A DNA stretch of 64,000 bases from Thermoactinomycetaceae bacterium (lineage in GTDB: Bacteria > Bacillota > Bacilli > Thermoactinomycetales > Thermoactinomycetaceae): contig JANWIG010000011.1 of the NCBI GenBank assembly GCA_025449975.1, positions 124,001-188,000 of the forward strand. Direction: 5' to 3'. Both the position numbers and the translations under genes were made by a program. Below are positions 18,857 to 28,227 of this stretch, in pieces (positions within the stretch are counted from its first letter, which is position 1; the number at the start of each line of letters is the position of its first letter). The notes below the pieces were generated by a model. The model had not been told where the DNA came from and ran no database searches. It saw only the letters and a program-made list of their open reading frames with translations.

Positions 18857-19711
18857 TTAATAGACTTCTGCTGGCAAGATGATTTCTTTTACTTCCCCTT
18901 TAAATTGAATCGTTTGCTCTTGATTGATGGTGGAGTCATATTGTCCTTTGAGAGGAATATCCAGCTCTAATTTTTGCGTCAGTTTATTGATGATAAAGTC
19001 TGTTTTATTGATGTAGATGGATAAGTCCAATGACTTATAATTGAGTTGCGAATCGGTAATGTTGTTATCCCGAGTTAGATTGGTGGTTGCTGCTTTGGTA
19101 AATGGTCGAATTTTTTGATCATCTTTTAGCGAAATCGTAAGGACGTAATCTTCACCTTCTGTCGATACCTGCAGAGAATTGGCTTCATGACGGAAAGTAT
19201 CTAAAATATAGTTTGGATTGACATAATCTCTCTCTAAATTGTCGAGAATAGGCCTAATTCTAGAGTCAGTGAAGTCCCATTTTGCCCATGAGTTGCTGTT
19301 GCTGTTTTTGATATAAACTCTGTCATTTTTTGAATAGAGTTCCGTAAAGGTGCTTTGGGTTCGTCCACCGGATTCTGTCGTGATCTCTACCGTGTTGTGT
19401 AGTTCTTTGGTACTGATGAATTCGGTTTCTGTTCTAACCGTATTTTTAGCGCGCGATAAATCGGTTCTAACCAAAATGTCTTGTACTGCATTGACTTGCC
19501 ATTTGTAACCTTCCATCCGTTCCATTGCGTCTGAAGATTTTGATAAAATTTCGCTAGCTGTAAGGGAAGGGGTGGTCCGCGTTTCTACATTTTTGGTTTG
19601 GTTGTCGGGAGGTGGGGGAGTGTCTGATGAGAGATTGGTAAAAATTCCACATCCTGAGAAGAATGTGATCATAAGAGCGCTCGAGAGTATCGCTACCCAT
19701 TTTTTTCGCAT
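18857..19711 (-). CDS. DUF6612-like secreted lipoprotein
   Basis: A 284-residue protein with a typical lipoprotein signal: MRKK, a hydrophobic stretch and the lipobox FFSGC with C21. A short P-rich, T-rich linker precedes a folded domain of repeated beta strands with YKW and NKLTQKLELD segments, resembling the LolA/LppX-like fold of DUF6612 proteins. These may carry lipid or sense the envelope, but no function is proven. It stands alone on the minus strand, flanked by a terminator and a long AT-rich gap. Confidence 0.75.
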   Translation of the reverse strand: MRKKWVAILSSALMITFFSGCGIFTNLSSDTPPPPDNQTKNVETRTTPSLTASEILSKSSDAMERMEGYKWQVNAVQDILVRTDLSRAKNTVRTETEFISTKELHNTVEITTESGGRTQSTFTELYSKNDRVYIKNSNSNSWAKWDFTDSRIRPILDNLERDYVNPNYILDTFRHEANSLQVSTEGEDYVLTISLKDDQKIRPFTKAATTNLTRDNNITDSQLNYKSLDLSIYINKTDFIINKLTQKLELDIPLKGQYDSTINQEQTIQFKGEVKEIILPAEVY

Positions 19712-20282
19712 GTTGTCAGCACCTCATTAAATTGGATTATTAACTATAAACATATATTACTATGAAAAGTGAATGAATGTTTCCTTTGTTCATTGGATCT
19801 TATGTCTAAAAAAGTACGATTACCTTAATTCTAGCTTAATAAATCAATATACTTATGAAAATTTACAACGAAAAGTTTTTTTCGATCGGAATTAGGGAAA
19901 GTTTTATTACTTAGAGAGAAAGACCATACAAAGTAATAATAATATAAGATAAAAAAGATGCAAACGGATTTTTCTAAATAGATAGTCTTTTCGGAAATGA
20001 TATAAGGGGATCGAATGAGACTAGTGAAGATGCTTAATATTCGATCATTTTTATGTCTAGGAGGAGTGAAAATCGGGTATTTAAAGGATTGGATTTATAT
20101 TCGAGGAAACGACTTACAAGTATTCTCTTGTAGTCGAATGCGATGAGATCGGTTATATTTTAAAGGGGAAAATTGATGGGAACACTTGATGTCCAAGTTT
20201 GAAATCATTAGTATATACTATATATGATTAAAGTATGACATAATAAAGCAGGATTTAATTAGAATTTGGGAGGTGGACCGGC
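19712..20282. other. AT-rich gap before ccpN
   Basis: About 570 bases without a supported gene. It contains an 8-bp inverted repeat GATCGAAT/ATTCGATC (about 20010-20045). It also holds a 26-codon frame from GTG 20066, with AGGAGG touching the start codon, and TATAAT-like sequences just before ccpN. Nothing is firm. Confidence 0.4.
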
Positions 20283-20927
20283 ATCGAGCTGACGAAACGG
20301 CAAGAAAAGATACTGGAAATCGTCAAAGCTTCAGGTCCGATCACTGGTGAACAAATTGCTGAGAAGTTAAGTTTGACCAGAGCGACCTTGCGGCCAGATC
20401 TGGCTATTTTGACTATGTCCGGCCTGCTAGACGCACGCCCGCGTGTTGGTTATTTCTTTTCAGGCAAATCGGCCAATCAGTTGTTAGGTGAGCAAATACG
20501 TAAATTGCGTGTAAAAGATTATCAATCGCGTCCAGTCGTTGTGCACGAAGAAACATCTGTTTATGATGCGATCTGTACGATTTTTTTGGAGGACGTGGGT
20601 AGTCTATTTATTATTAAAAAAGCTGGTTATTTAAGTGGAGTGGTTTCTCGCAAAGATTTATTGAAAGCATCGATGGGCAATCAAGATCTTAATTCCATTC
20701 CAGTGGGCATTGTGATGTCGCGGATGCCCAACCTGATCACTTGTACATCCGAGGATTCCCTATACCATGCAGCCCAGCTAATGATCCGGTCACAGGTCGA
20801 TTCTTTACCAGTCGTACGCCCCTTTCATCATGACTCTAACTCAGAGCATTTGGAAGTAGTTGGACGAATAACCAAAACGACGATTACCAAAGCTTTTGTG
20901 GAATTAGGAGAGAATATCATTCTATAA
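20283..20927 (+). CDS. ccpN: Transcriptional repressor CcpN
   Basis: About 214 residues, the family length. An N-terminal winged helix ([20 protein letters not shown], then [15 protein letters not shown]) is followed by two CBS domains that sense adenylates. In B. subtilis CcpN represses gapB and pckA on glycolytic substrates. The winged helix begins at ATC 20283, seven bases after GGAGGTG (20269-20275). No ATG, GTG or TTG exists in frame between the upstream stop and residue 31, so I annotate an AUC start. It is paired with yqfL, as in B. subtilis. Confidence 0.9.
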   Translation: MELTKRQEKILEIVKASGPITGEQIAEKLSLTRATLRPDLAILTMSGLLDARPRVGYFFSGKSANQLLGEQIRKLRVKDYQSRPVVVHEETSVYDAICTIFLEDVGSLFIIKKAGYLSGVVSRKDLLKASMGNQDLNSIPVGIVMSRMPNLITCTSEDSLYHAAQLMIRSQVDSLPVVRPFHHDSNSEHLEVVGRITKTTITKAFVELGENIIL

Positions 20928-20947
20928 AGGGGGAGAAGGATATTACC

Positions 20948-21763
20948 ATGAACATTGATCACCCAATAGTGTATGTTGTTTCAGACTCGGTTGGAGAAAC
21001 AGCAGAACTTGTTGTAAAAGCAGCATGCAGTCAATTTAATGGTGGAACGGTAAATATCCGTCGTATTCCGTATGTGGTAGATCGAGAAACGATACTGGAA
21101 GCATTACAGGCTGCGAAGGAAGAAAATGCCCTTGTCGCTTTTACGCTTGTCGTGCCAGAATTAAGAAAAGCATTGTTAGAAGAAGCCACGAGGTTGGGAG
21201 TTCCTCATGTCGACATCATGGGTCCAATGTTGGATGGCTTGACAAAGCTGTATAATAAGAGTCCAAAGGGTCAACCTGGGTTAATCCATCGTTTAGATGA
21301 TGAATATTTCCGCAAAGTGGAAGCGATTGAATTTGCTGTAAAGTATGATGATGGGAGAGATCCACGCGGATTATTACGTGCAGATGTCATACTTCTAGGT
21401 GTATCCAGAACTTCAAAAACACCTCTTTCCATGTTCTTGGCACATAAACGTTTGAAGGTGGCCAATGTTCCCCTTGTTCCGGAAGTGGAGCCGCCAGAAG
21501 AATTGTATATGGTTCCATCCCAACGCTGTGTCGGATTGATTATTGATCCTACTCAATTAAATCATATTCGACGCGAACGTCTACGTGCATTGGGATTGAC
21601 ATCTAGTGCCAACTATGCAAGTATGTCTCGGATCATACAGGAGTTAGAGTATGCAGAAAAGATAATTAAAAAAGTCGGCTGTCCGCGGATTGATGTTTCC
21701 AATAAAGCGGTAGAAGAAACGGCGAATATCATCCTTGAGTTGTTGAAAATGAAAAAAGAATAA
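20948..21763 (+). CDS. yqfL: Pyruvate, phosphate dikinase regulatory protein (YqfL)
   Basis: A 271-residue DUF299 protein. Homologues are bifunctional kinase/pyrophosphorylases that switch PPDK or PEP synthase off and on by phosphorylating a Thr. The P-loop GVSRTSKT is at 151-158, and [10 protein letters not shown] opens the protein. In B. subtilis YqfL modulates CcpN activity, so the ccpN-yqfL pair controls the glycolysis/gluconeogenesis balance. ATG 20948 has AAAGGGGGAGAAGG upstream. Confidence 0.93.
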   Translation: MNIDHPIVYVVSDSVGETAELVVKAACSQFNGGTVNIRRIPYVVDRETILEALQAAKEENALVAFTLVVPELRKALLEEATRLGVPHVDIMGPMLDGLTKLYNKSPKGQPGLIHRLDDEYFRKVEAIEFAVKYDDGRDPRGLLRADVILLGVSRTSKTPLSMFLAHKRLKVANVPLVPEVEPPEELYMVPSQRCVGLIIDPTQLNHIRRERLRALGLTSSANYASMSRIIQELEYAEKIIKKVGCPRIDVSNKAVEETANIILELLKMKKE

Positions 21764-21885
21764 TGAAGTCTGTGGCTTCGTCGTCTCACTGACCAATAAG
21801 AGACGGCGGAGCAAATGGCTATCGCTAATCAGCAGATGGTTCATAGCCCATGGAATCATTCATAGACCCGTTGTCTACGAAAAAT

Positions 21886-21920
21886 CACCTAGCTCTCCAG
21901 AAAGGGATTAGGCTTTTTTC
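21886..21920 (+). terminator. Probable terminator after yqfL
   Basis: CCTAGCTCTCC and GGGATTAGG pair imperfectly around AGAAA, followed by CTTTTTT. Confidence 0.45.
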
Positions 21921-22366
21921 CAATGCCCTGAGATTGCCTTTTTATGTTTTTCTTTTTACAAGGTTTCGCTTGTCGGGGAAGAAAAGGAAGAGATAAGAAG
22001 AGGGATCTTTTATCAAGGATTAAAAAATATTTCTTTTTTTGTTGGTGTAATGGAGGGTATTTTTTATTTAAAATGATTCTAAAATAGTAGTAAGGAACAT
22101 AAATAATTCGACAGGCTTTTCCAAAATTTTCTTTATCTCTTCATTTGCTGGTAGGAGGAGGAGAACAAGCATATTTGTAGAATAGGAAGAAAAGAGATGT
22201 ATTAAAACAATGCTCTACATATTTATATGAAATGATTACCATGAAAAAATGTATAGGATAATAAAGGACTTTGACGAATCATGGCGAATAGTTACTAGTT
22301 GTCTGGAGAAATTCATATTTTTTGGTAGTAGTATTTAGGGTAATAGAATAGAAAGCAGTGATTTTT
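21921..22366. other. Gap before dnaG
   Basis: About 445 AT-rich bases. A purine-rich AGGAGGAGGAG at about 22151 has no ORF behind it. The dnaG-sigA promoter is expected here, but I see no clear -35/-10 pair. Confidence 0.35.
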
Positions 22367-24217
22367 ATGAGGGGACGGATTCCTGATGAAGTGATCGACC
22401 AAATCAAATCCCAGGTGGATCTTGTCGATGTGGTCTCAGCCTATGTGCAGCTGAAGAAAAGTGGCAAAAACTTCTTTGGACTATGTCCTTTTCATTCGGA
22501 AAAAACGCCTTCTTTTTCGGTCTCTCCAGACAAACAAATTTATTATTGTTTTGGCTGTGGAGCGGGCGGAGATGTCATACGTTTTCTCATGGATGTGGAT
22601 CATCTTACTTTTTTGGAAGCTGTAAAGTATCTTGCAGATCAAACGGGTGTTTTACTTCCGGAGACGATCTCAGCCGAAGAGAATGAAAATGAAGAATTAG
22701 CCAGTATGCGTCGCGCTCTGGAGTTGACTGCTCAGCTATACCATCACTTGTTGCTGCATGAACAGTACGGATCTAAAGCCAGAGAATATTTGATGGAGCG
22801 ACAAGTTCATATAGAAACGATAAAAGAATTTCAGTTGGGTTATGCACCACCTTATGATGCACAAATCCTGTTTCGCTTTCTAACTCGTCGTGGCTTTCAT
22901 CCAGATGTATTAATAAAAGCAGGTCTGATTCAATCAGGAAACAATGTGAATTCCAAGATGTTTGACCGTTTTCGCGGAAGACTCATCTTTCCAATTCATG
23001 ACTCCCAAGGTCGAGTGATCGGTTTTGGGGGGCGAAGTTTAGAAGAGAGGGGTCCTAAATACGTAAATACACCGGAGACACCTTTATTTCATAAAAGCAA
23101 TCATTTATTTAATTTACATCGCGCAAGGACTTATATACGTAAGAAACAACAGGCGATTCTTTTTGAGGGATTCATGGATGTGATTATGGCCTGGCAAGAG
23201 GGAATTCAGACGGGCATTGCGACATTAGGAACTTCTCTGACCGAAGAGCAAGCGAAAATCATTAAAAGAAATGCACAAACAGTCTTTCTATGTTTTGATG
23301 GAGATCAGGCAGGGCAATCAGCTGCTGAGCGAGGGGCAGATCAACTAAAAAAGTACGACTGTACCGTTAAAATCACAAAATTACCTGATAAGATGGATCC
23401 GGATGATTATATACGTCGTTATGGTGCTGCTGCTTTTGAGCAAGATGTGCTAGCTGAGTCCATGTCATTAACAGCTTTTAAACTGGAAAAGCTAAAAGGG
23501 AATTTTAATCTACATGATGAAGATGATCGTATAAAATATTTAACTCAAGCGATAGATGTCATTAGTGAACTGCCTTTAGCGATCGAACAAGATCATTATT
23601 TGCGTCGTTTGGCTGATGAGTTTCATCTCTCTCTGGATGCGCTCAAAGAAGAGCAAAGACGCGCGAGATTGCGCAAAAAGAAGCAAAAAGAGGGGGATAT
23701 TCCACAAAATAAGTGGAATAATGGAAATCAGGAAGTAAGCAAGCGTTTGGTCATGGAACGACGTCCTGCTTCATTAGCTGAGACATCAGAAAAGCATTTA
23801 TTGTCTTTTATGTTAAAAGATCCACTGATTTGCAAATGGGTAGAGCAAGAATTGGGAGCAGATTTTCAGACAGATCAATTTGCTGCATTGGCTGCTCACC
23901 TTTATCGATATTACCAAGCAGGCGCTCCTGCTGATGTTGGAAAATTTATTCGTTATTTAGAAAAGACAGACTCGACACTGATTACGACGGTGAGTGAGCT
24001 GGCCATGTTGAACTTACCAGATCAAACGTCGGAATCGGCCTTAAAAGACTATGTATATCATATAAAAAATGCCAAGATATTGGCTGATATAGAGCGGAAA
24101 GAAAGAGAACAGCAAAGACTAATTCGGGCTGGTGAGTCGATCCAAGCGGCGCATCTGGGCATTGAAATTATGCGTCTTAAGCAAAAGGTAAAGAGATTAA
24201 ATGGATCGATAAACTAG
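22367..24217 (+). CDS. dnaG: DNA primase
   Basis: A 616-residue primase with an N-terminal CHC2 zinc finger (C40, H43, C61, C64), a catalytic core with TOPRIM signatures ILFEGFMDVI and LCFDGDQAGQ, and a C-terminal DnaB-interacting region. It makes RNA primers at the replication fork. I chose ATG 22367 (MRGRIPDEVID) because homologues start there. GTG 22358 is an in-frame alternative, and neither has a good ribosome binding site. It is followed by sigA in the classical macromolecular synthesis operon. Confidence 0.95.
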   Translation: MRGRIPDEVIDQIKSQVDLVDVVSAYVQLKKSGKNFFGLCPFHSEKTPSFSVSPDKQIYYCFGCGAGGDVIRFLMDVDHLTFLEAVKYLADQTGVLLPETISAEENENEELASMRRALELTAQLYHHLLLHEQYGSKAREYLMERQVHIETIKEFQLGYAPPYDAQILFRFLTRRGFHPDVLIKAGLIQSGNNVNSKMFDRFRGRLIFPIHDSQGRVIGFGGRSLEERGPKYVNTPETPLFHKSNHLFNLHRARTYIRKKQQAILFEGFMDVIMAWQEGIQTGIATLGTSLTEEQAKIIKRNAQTVFLCFDGDQAGQSAAERGADQLKKYDCTVKITKLPDKMDPDDYIRRYGAAAFEQDVLAESMSLTAFKLEKLKGNFNLHDEDDRIKYLTQAIDVISELPLAIEQDHYLRRLADEFHLSLDALKEEQRRARLRKKKQKEGDIPQNKWNNGNQEVSKRLVMERRPASLAETSEKHLLSFMLKDPLICKWVEQELGADFQTDQFAALAAHLYRYYQAGAPADVGKFIRYLEKTDSTLITTVSELAMLNLPDQTSESALKDYVYHIKNAKILADIERKEREQQRLIRAGESIQAAHLGIEIMRLKQKVKRLNGSIN

Positions 24218-24234
24218 TAAGGAGGAAATGAACA

Positions 24235-25341
24235 TTGGCTAACGAACAAAATGTGGACACAGAGTTGGATCTGGACCAAGTGAAGGTTCAGTTGATCGAG
24301 GCGGGTAAAAAGACGGGTGCTTTGACATATAAAACGATTATGGAGAAATTGGCTCCATTTGAGCAAGACTCTCAACAAATTGATGATTTCTTCGAGTTAC
24401 TAAATGAGCTGGGTGTAGAAGTAGAAAATGAAACAGATGATGATTTTGAGCCTGAAACGGAAGAAGAAGAGTTTGACTATGCCAGCGAAGATCTCAGTGT
24501 CCCTCCGGGAATAAAAATAAATGATCCTGTACGGATGTATTTAAAGGAAATCGGTCGTGTTCCTCTTTTGACAGCGGAAGAGGAAGTGGAATTGGCTAAA
24601 CGAATCGAAGAAAAAGACGAGCTTGCCAAAAGACGCTTAGCAGAAGCAAACCTTCGTTTAGTCGTGAGCATCGCCAAAAGATATGTGGGGCGCGGCATGC
24701 TGTTTTTGGACCTTATTCAAGAAGGAAATATGGGACTTCTTAAAGCGGTCGAAAAGTTCGATTACCGTAAGGGTTATAAATTTAGCACATACGCAACATG
24801 GTGGATTCGCCAAGCGATCACACGTGCCATCGCCGATCAAGCACGCACCATCCGGATTCCTGTCCATATGGTGGAAACCATCAACAAGCTGATCCGAGTT
24901 TCCAGGCATTTATTGCAAGAGCTAGGGCGCGAGCCGATGCCGGAAGAGATCGCTGAAGAGATGGGACTTAGCCCAGAAAAAGTGCGTGAAATTATGAAGA
25001 TTGCCCAAGAACCCGTTTCATTAGAAACACCCATTGGTGAAGAAGATGATTCCCATCTCGGAGACTTTATCCCAGATGATGAAGCACAGGCGCCAGCTGA
25101 TGCTGCTGCATACGAATTGTTAAAAGAGCAATTAAAGGAAGTCCTGGATACTTTATCCGATCGAGAAGAGAATGTTCTTCGGTTGCGTTTTGGTTTAGAT
25201 GATGGACGGACTCGTACACTTGAAGAAGTAGGAAAAGTCTTTGGTGTTACTCGTGAACGGATTCGACAAATCGAAGCAAAGGCACTGCGCAAATTGCGTC
25301 ATCCGAGCCGGAGCAAGCGGCTCAAAGATTTCCTAGAATAA
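24235..25341 (+). CDS. sigA: Primary RNA polymerase sigma factor SigA
   Basis: A 368-residue group 1 sigma-70 factor. It has an acidic region 1.1, region 1.2/2 ([38 protein letters not shown]), region 3 and region 4 ([19 protein letters not shown]). TTG 24235 lies nine bases after AAGGAGG. Eighteen bases after dnaG and certainly co-transcribed. Confidence 0.97.
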   Translation: MANEQNVDTELDLDQVKVQLIEAGKKTGALTYKTIMEKLAPFEQDSQQIDDFFELLNELGVEVENETDDDFEPETEEEEFDYASEDLSVPPGIKINDPVRMYLKEIGRVPLLTAEEEVELAKRIEEKDELAKRRLAEANLRLVVSIAKRYVGRGMLFLDLIQEGNMGLLKAVEKFDYRKGYKFSTYATWWIRQAITRAIADQARTIRIPVHMVETINKLIRVSRHLLQELGREPMPEEIAEEMGLSPEKVREIMKIAQEPVSLETPIGEEDDSHLGDFIPDDEAQAPADAAAYELLKEQLKEVLDTLSDREENVLRLRFGLDDGRTRTLEEVGKVFGVTRERIRQIEAKALRKLRHPSRSKRLKDFLE

Positions 25342-25412
25342 CGTGTTTTTCAGACGAAAGAGATGATTGAATACCTTCATGAATGAACCGATACAACGTG
25401 ATATTTGTAACT

Positions 25413-25442
25413 CCAAGCACTCGTTTTGAGTGCTTTTTGTTT
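25413..25442 (+). terminator. Terminator of dnaG-sigA
   Basis: AAGCACTC-GTTTT-GAGTGCTT followed by TTTGTTTT. Confidence 0.85.
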
Positions 25443-25497
25443 TATTGATACAATTTTATCCCTTTTCCAAACTTAATGCAAACACAAATGTATACGC

Positions 25498-25527
25498 TTA
25501 CAATTATTAATCAGCAATAAATATAAA
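25498..25527 (+). promoter_or_regulatory. Possible promoter upstream of the acyl-CoA synthetase gene
   Basis: TTACAA (25498-25503) and TATAAA (25522-25527) with an 18-base spacer. The start point would be about 33 bases before the cre site. Another, weaker candidate (TTTAAA ... GATAAT) lies near 25758-25788, closer to the gene. Confidence 0.4.
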
Positions 25528-25566
25528 ATTATTGAGTATTAGCTGCAAATACATCTTTAATAGTAA

Positions 25567-25580
25567 TGAAAGCGTTATCA
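25567..25580. promoter_or_regulatory. Catabolite-responsive element (cre)
   Basis: TGAAAGCGTTATCA matches the CcpA operator consensus TGWAANCGNTNWCA at every position. It lies 337 bases before the acyl-CoA synthetase gene. The rest of the 475-base gap is AT-rich with no supported gene; a 14-codon frame at 25608 is too weak to call. Confidence 0.7.
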
Positions 25581-25916
25581 TACTACTTGGATTAAGGGAT
25601 AGAGGACATGAACTTCGGCTTCGTTTCCGTGCAAGAGATGACTCATAAATAGATGCGAGATTTTGTTAATCGTAGCAAATATTTTATGGTCAATGCAAGT
25701 TATGGCGACTATCCAATTGAAAATATAATATACTACTCGCAACAATCAATAAATACTTTAAAGAATCGTATACAAATGGTATGATAATATAAAACAATTA
25801 TTATATAAGCAGTTTTATGAATATATGAAATCATTACGATTGTGATCTGCCTTCTTTGTGACTTCTCAAGGTGGGACATTTGCTGAAAAACTGGATAAGG
25901 TGGAGAGAAGATCCTC

Positions 25917-27551
25917 ATGATGGACTATCAACTGACTGTACAGTCAATGTTGGAACGTGCAGAAAAGTATTTTCCTAAGAAAATGGTTGTTTCGCGAACT
26001 TTGTCTAATGTGGAACGGATCTCGTATCGGCAAATTGCTCAACGTGTTCGTCGTCTAGCCAGTGTGTTGGAGAAGCTTGGTGTACAAGCAGGGGATCGTG
26101 TGGGAACGTTGGCGTGGAATCACCATCGCCATTTGGAAGCGTATTTTGCAATTCCATCGATGGGAGCGGTTTTGCATACGATTAATATTCGTTTGTCAGC
26201 AGAGCATCTGATCTATATTATCAATCATGCTGAAGACCGAGTTCTCTTGATCGATGAAGATCTTTTGCCCATGATAGAGAAAATCCATGATCAGCTTCCA
26301 ACGGTTAAGGCCTATATTGTGATGGGAGATCGAGAGGAGGCACCCGCTTCTGTACTTTCTCCCTTGTACTCCTATGAAGGATTGTTAAAAGAAGGAGATC
26401 CAGCTTATTCCTTTACACAAAAGCTAGATGAAAAGGATCCGGCTGGTTTGTGTTATACTTCTGCAACCACAGGGAAACCCAAAGGAGTCGTCTATACCCA
26501 TCGCAGTATATTTCTTCATAGTATGGTGCTCGGTTTAAAGGATAGTATGGCGATCTCGGAAGAGGATACGGTGATGTATGTCGTTCCAATGTTTCATGTC
26601 AACGCATGGGGAATGCCGTTTGCTTCAACTTGGTTGGGTTCCTCGCAAGTATTGCCAGGACCTAAGTTTACCCCGAAAATATTGGCTGAGTTGATTCAAA
26701 ATGAACAGGTGACGATCACAGCTGGTGTACCGACGATTTGGCTGGGTCTGTTACAAGAGTTAGAGAAAGAAAGTTATGACTTATCCAGCTTGCGTTCGAT
26801 TGTCTGCGGTGGTTCAGCTGCCCCTCCTGAAATGATTCGTACATTTGAACAGAAATATAAGGTTCCATTCTGCCACGCTTATGGCATGACCGAAACCTCT
26901 CCACTGGTGACGATCTCGCGGTTAAAAAGCGATCAACAGAACTTGTCCGATGAAGAGAAACTGGCTATTCGCGCAAAGCAAGGGATGGTTGTCCCAGGAT
27001 TGGAAATCAGAGTGGTGGGAGAAAAAGGAGACGTCAAATGGGATGGTCAGGAGATGGGTGAATTGCTAGTTAGAGGACCATGGATTGCTGATCAATATGA
27101 TCGTGACGAGCGAAGCAAACAGAGTTTTAAAGACGGTTGGCTCTATACGGGCGATATCGTTACGATTGATCAAGAAGGTTTTATCAAAATTGTCGATCGC
27201 ACCAAAGATTTAATTAAAAGCGGTGGAGAATGGATTTCTTCCGTTGATTTAGAAAACGCTTTCATGGCGCATCCAGAAGTGTTGGAAGCAGCTGTAGTCG
27301 CTGTTCCTCATCCGAAATGGCAGGAACGTCCGTTGGCATTTGTCGTGTCGAAGAAACAGACCAGTGACCTAAAAGAAGAATTGCGTCGTTTTATAAGCCA
27401 ACAGTTTCCCAAATGGTGGATTCCTGATGAAATTATTTTTCTTAAGGAGATCCCCAAAACATCTGTTGGTAAGTTTTTAAAGCGGGCTCTTCGTGAAAAG
27501 TACAGCGATTATTATGGGCAAGCGAAAGGAAATCGGGTTGATGCTAGTTAG
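25917..27551 (+). CDS. Long-chain fatty acid-CoA ligase (AMP-binding)
   Basis: A 544-residue ANL-superfamily enzyme that adenylates a fatty acid and transfers it to CoA. Motifs seen are the P-loop YTSATTGKPKG (180-190), YGMTET, YTGDIV and a C-terminal catalytic lysine in KTSVGKF. The P-loop has SATTG where most members have SGTTG. Homology is nearest to FadD/AlkK-type ligases. Start ATG 25917 (or the next codon, ATG 25920) follows GGTGGAGAG. No beta-oxidation gene is adjacent. The upstream cre site suggests carbon catabolite repression. Confidence 0.88.
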   Translation: MMDYQLTVQSMLERAEKYFPKKMVVSRTLSNVERISYRQIAQRVRRLASVLEKLGVQAGDRVGTLAWNHHRHLEAYFAIPSMGAVLHTINIRLSAEHLIYIINHAEDRVLLIDEDLLPMIEKIHDQLPTVKAYIVMGDREEAPASVLSPLYSYEGLLKEGDPAYSFTQKLDEKDPAGLCYTSATTGKPKGVVYTHRSIFLHSMVLGLKDSMAISEEDTVMYVVPMFHVNAWGMPFASTWLGSSQVLPGPKFTPKILAELIQNEQVTITAGVPTIWLGLLQELEKESYDLSSLRSIVCGGSAAPPEMIRTFEQKYKVPFCHAYGMTETSPLVTISRLKSDQQNLSDEEKLAIRAKQGMVVPGLEIRVVGEKGDVKWDGQEMGELLVRGPWIADQYDRDERSKQSFKDGWLYTGDIVTIDQEGFIKIVDRTKDLIKSGGEWISSVDLENAFMAHPEVLEAAVVAVPHPKWQERPLAFVVSKKQTSDLKEELRRFISQQFPKWWIPDEIIFLKEIPKTSVGKFLKRALREKYSDYYGQAKGNRVDAS

Positions 27552-27618
27552 AGGATCTCTAATCTCTTAATCAGTTGGATCAGTATATAAGGTAGAGATG
27601 AGCTATTTTCAGCGTTCC

Positions 27619-27687
27619 AAAGGGCTGGTCGGGAAAGGATCGTTTCCACTGTGGTGGGCGATTTGTTCCCGTTAGCCCTTTTTTGTT
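27619..27687 (+). terminator. Terminator after the acyl-CoA synthetase gene
   Basis: AAGGGCTGGTCGGGAA and TTCCCGTTAGCCCTT form a long stem around an inner region, followed by TTTTTTG. Confidence 0.7.
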
Positions 27688-27797
27688 TGCGATCGTTGAG
27701 GGGATAGGTTGGGAGGCGGGAGGGGGATGGAATACTATTTTGGTAGAAACATCATTTTCTATTTTACAATACTTTTGTACAATCTATATAAAAGTGA

Positions 27798-28190
27798 CTT
27801 GACCTTCCACACGGTTTTCGCCGTGGGATGCTTGGGTTATTAAGGTCTACAGTCCAGATCCGTTTTGGCGGGTGCCCAAGTGCAGGGCTGTATCGTCAGC
27901 CCATCCCTTGTCGTTCTACAACAATGGTTGTATGTACCCACATAGGCGGGACGCCTGTTATCAGCGTTCTGGTTCCTTTTACCTGTTCTCATGGTTTTAC
28001 CTAGTGGGAGAGATCGGTTCGCTATGCGAACTTGGTCCCTTGACGTACCGAAGAACGACCTGCTACAAGCAGGTTGAGCATTGCTCCAACGTTCGAATTT
28101 GCAGAAAAGGTTGTTCGAAGTCATCCCACAAAGGGATTACCGAGCAACGCTGTCTTTGGTCCCACTACGCAAAACCGTGGGCTTTCATCC
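27798..28190 (+). ncRNA. Structured GC-rich element, possibly an orphan HEARO/omega RNA
   Basis: About 390 bases, clearly richer in GC than the AT-rich flanks and without a credible protein frame on either strand. Hairpins that I can pair by eye: CCACACGG/CCGTGG at 27807-27826, GGTTCGC-TAT-GCGAACT at 28016-28032, ACCTGC-TACAA-GCAGGT at about 28058-28074, and CCCAC...GTGGG at 28161-28181 near the right end. The element follows GTGA (27794-27797), and TTGAC lies at its left edge. The boundaries resemble palindromic IS200/IS605-type ends. No iscB, tnpB or tnpA gene is beside it. The RNA class is inferred, not proven. Confidence 0.35.
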
Positions 28191-28227
28191 AGCAAAGTTT
28201 GTAAAATAAGAAATGGAGACCTCATCT

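Noticed and set aside
22225-22262. Fur-box-like AAATGATTACCAT before dnaG
   Set aside because: Too few matches to the 19-base Fur consensus, and no iron gene nearby.
27840-28204. Frames of 94 and 110 codons on both strands within the structured element
   Set aside because: They overlap each other, contain no known motif and are explained by the low stop frequency of a GC-rich structured region. I compared them with transposase (TnpB) C-termini and found no match.
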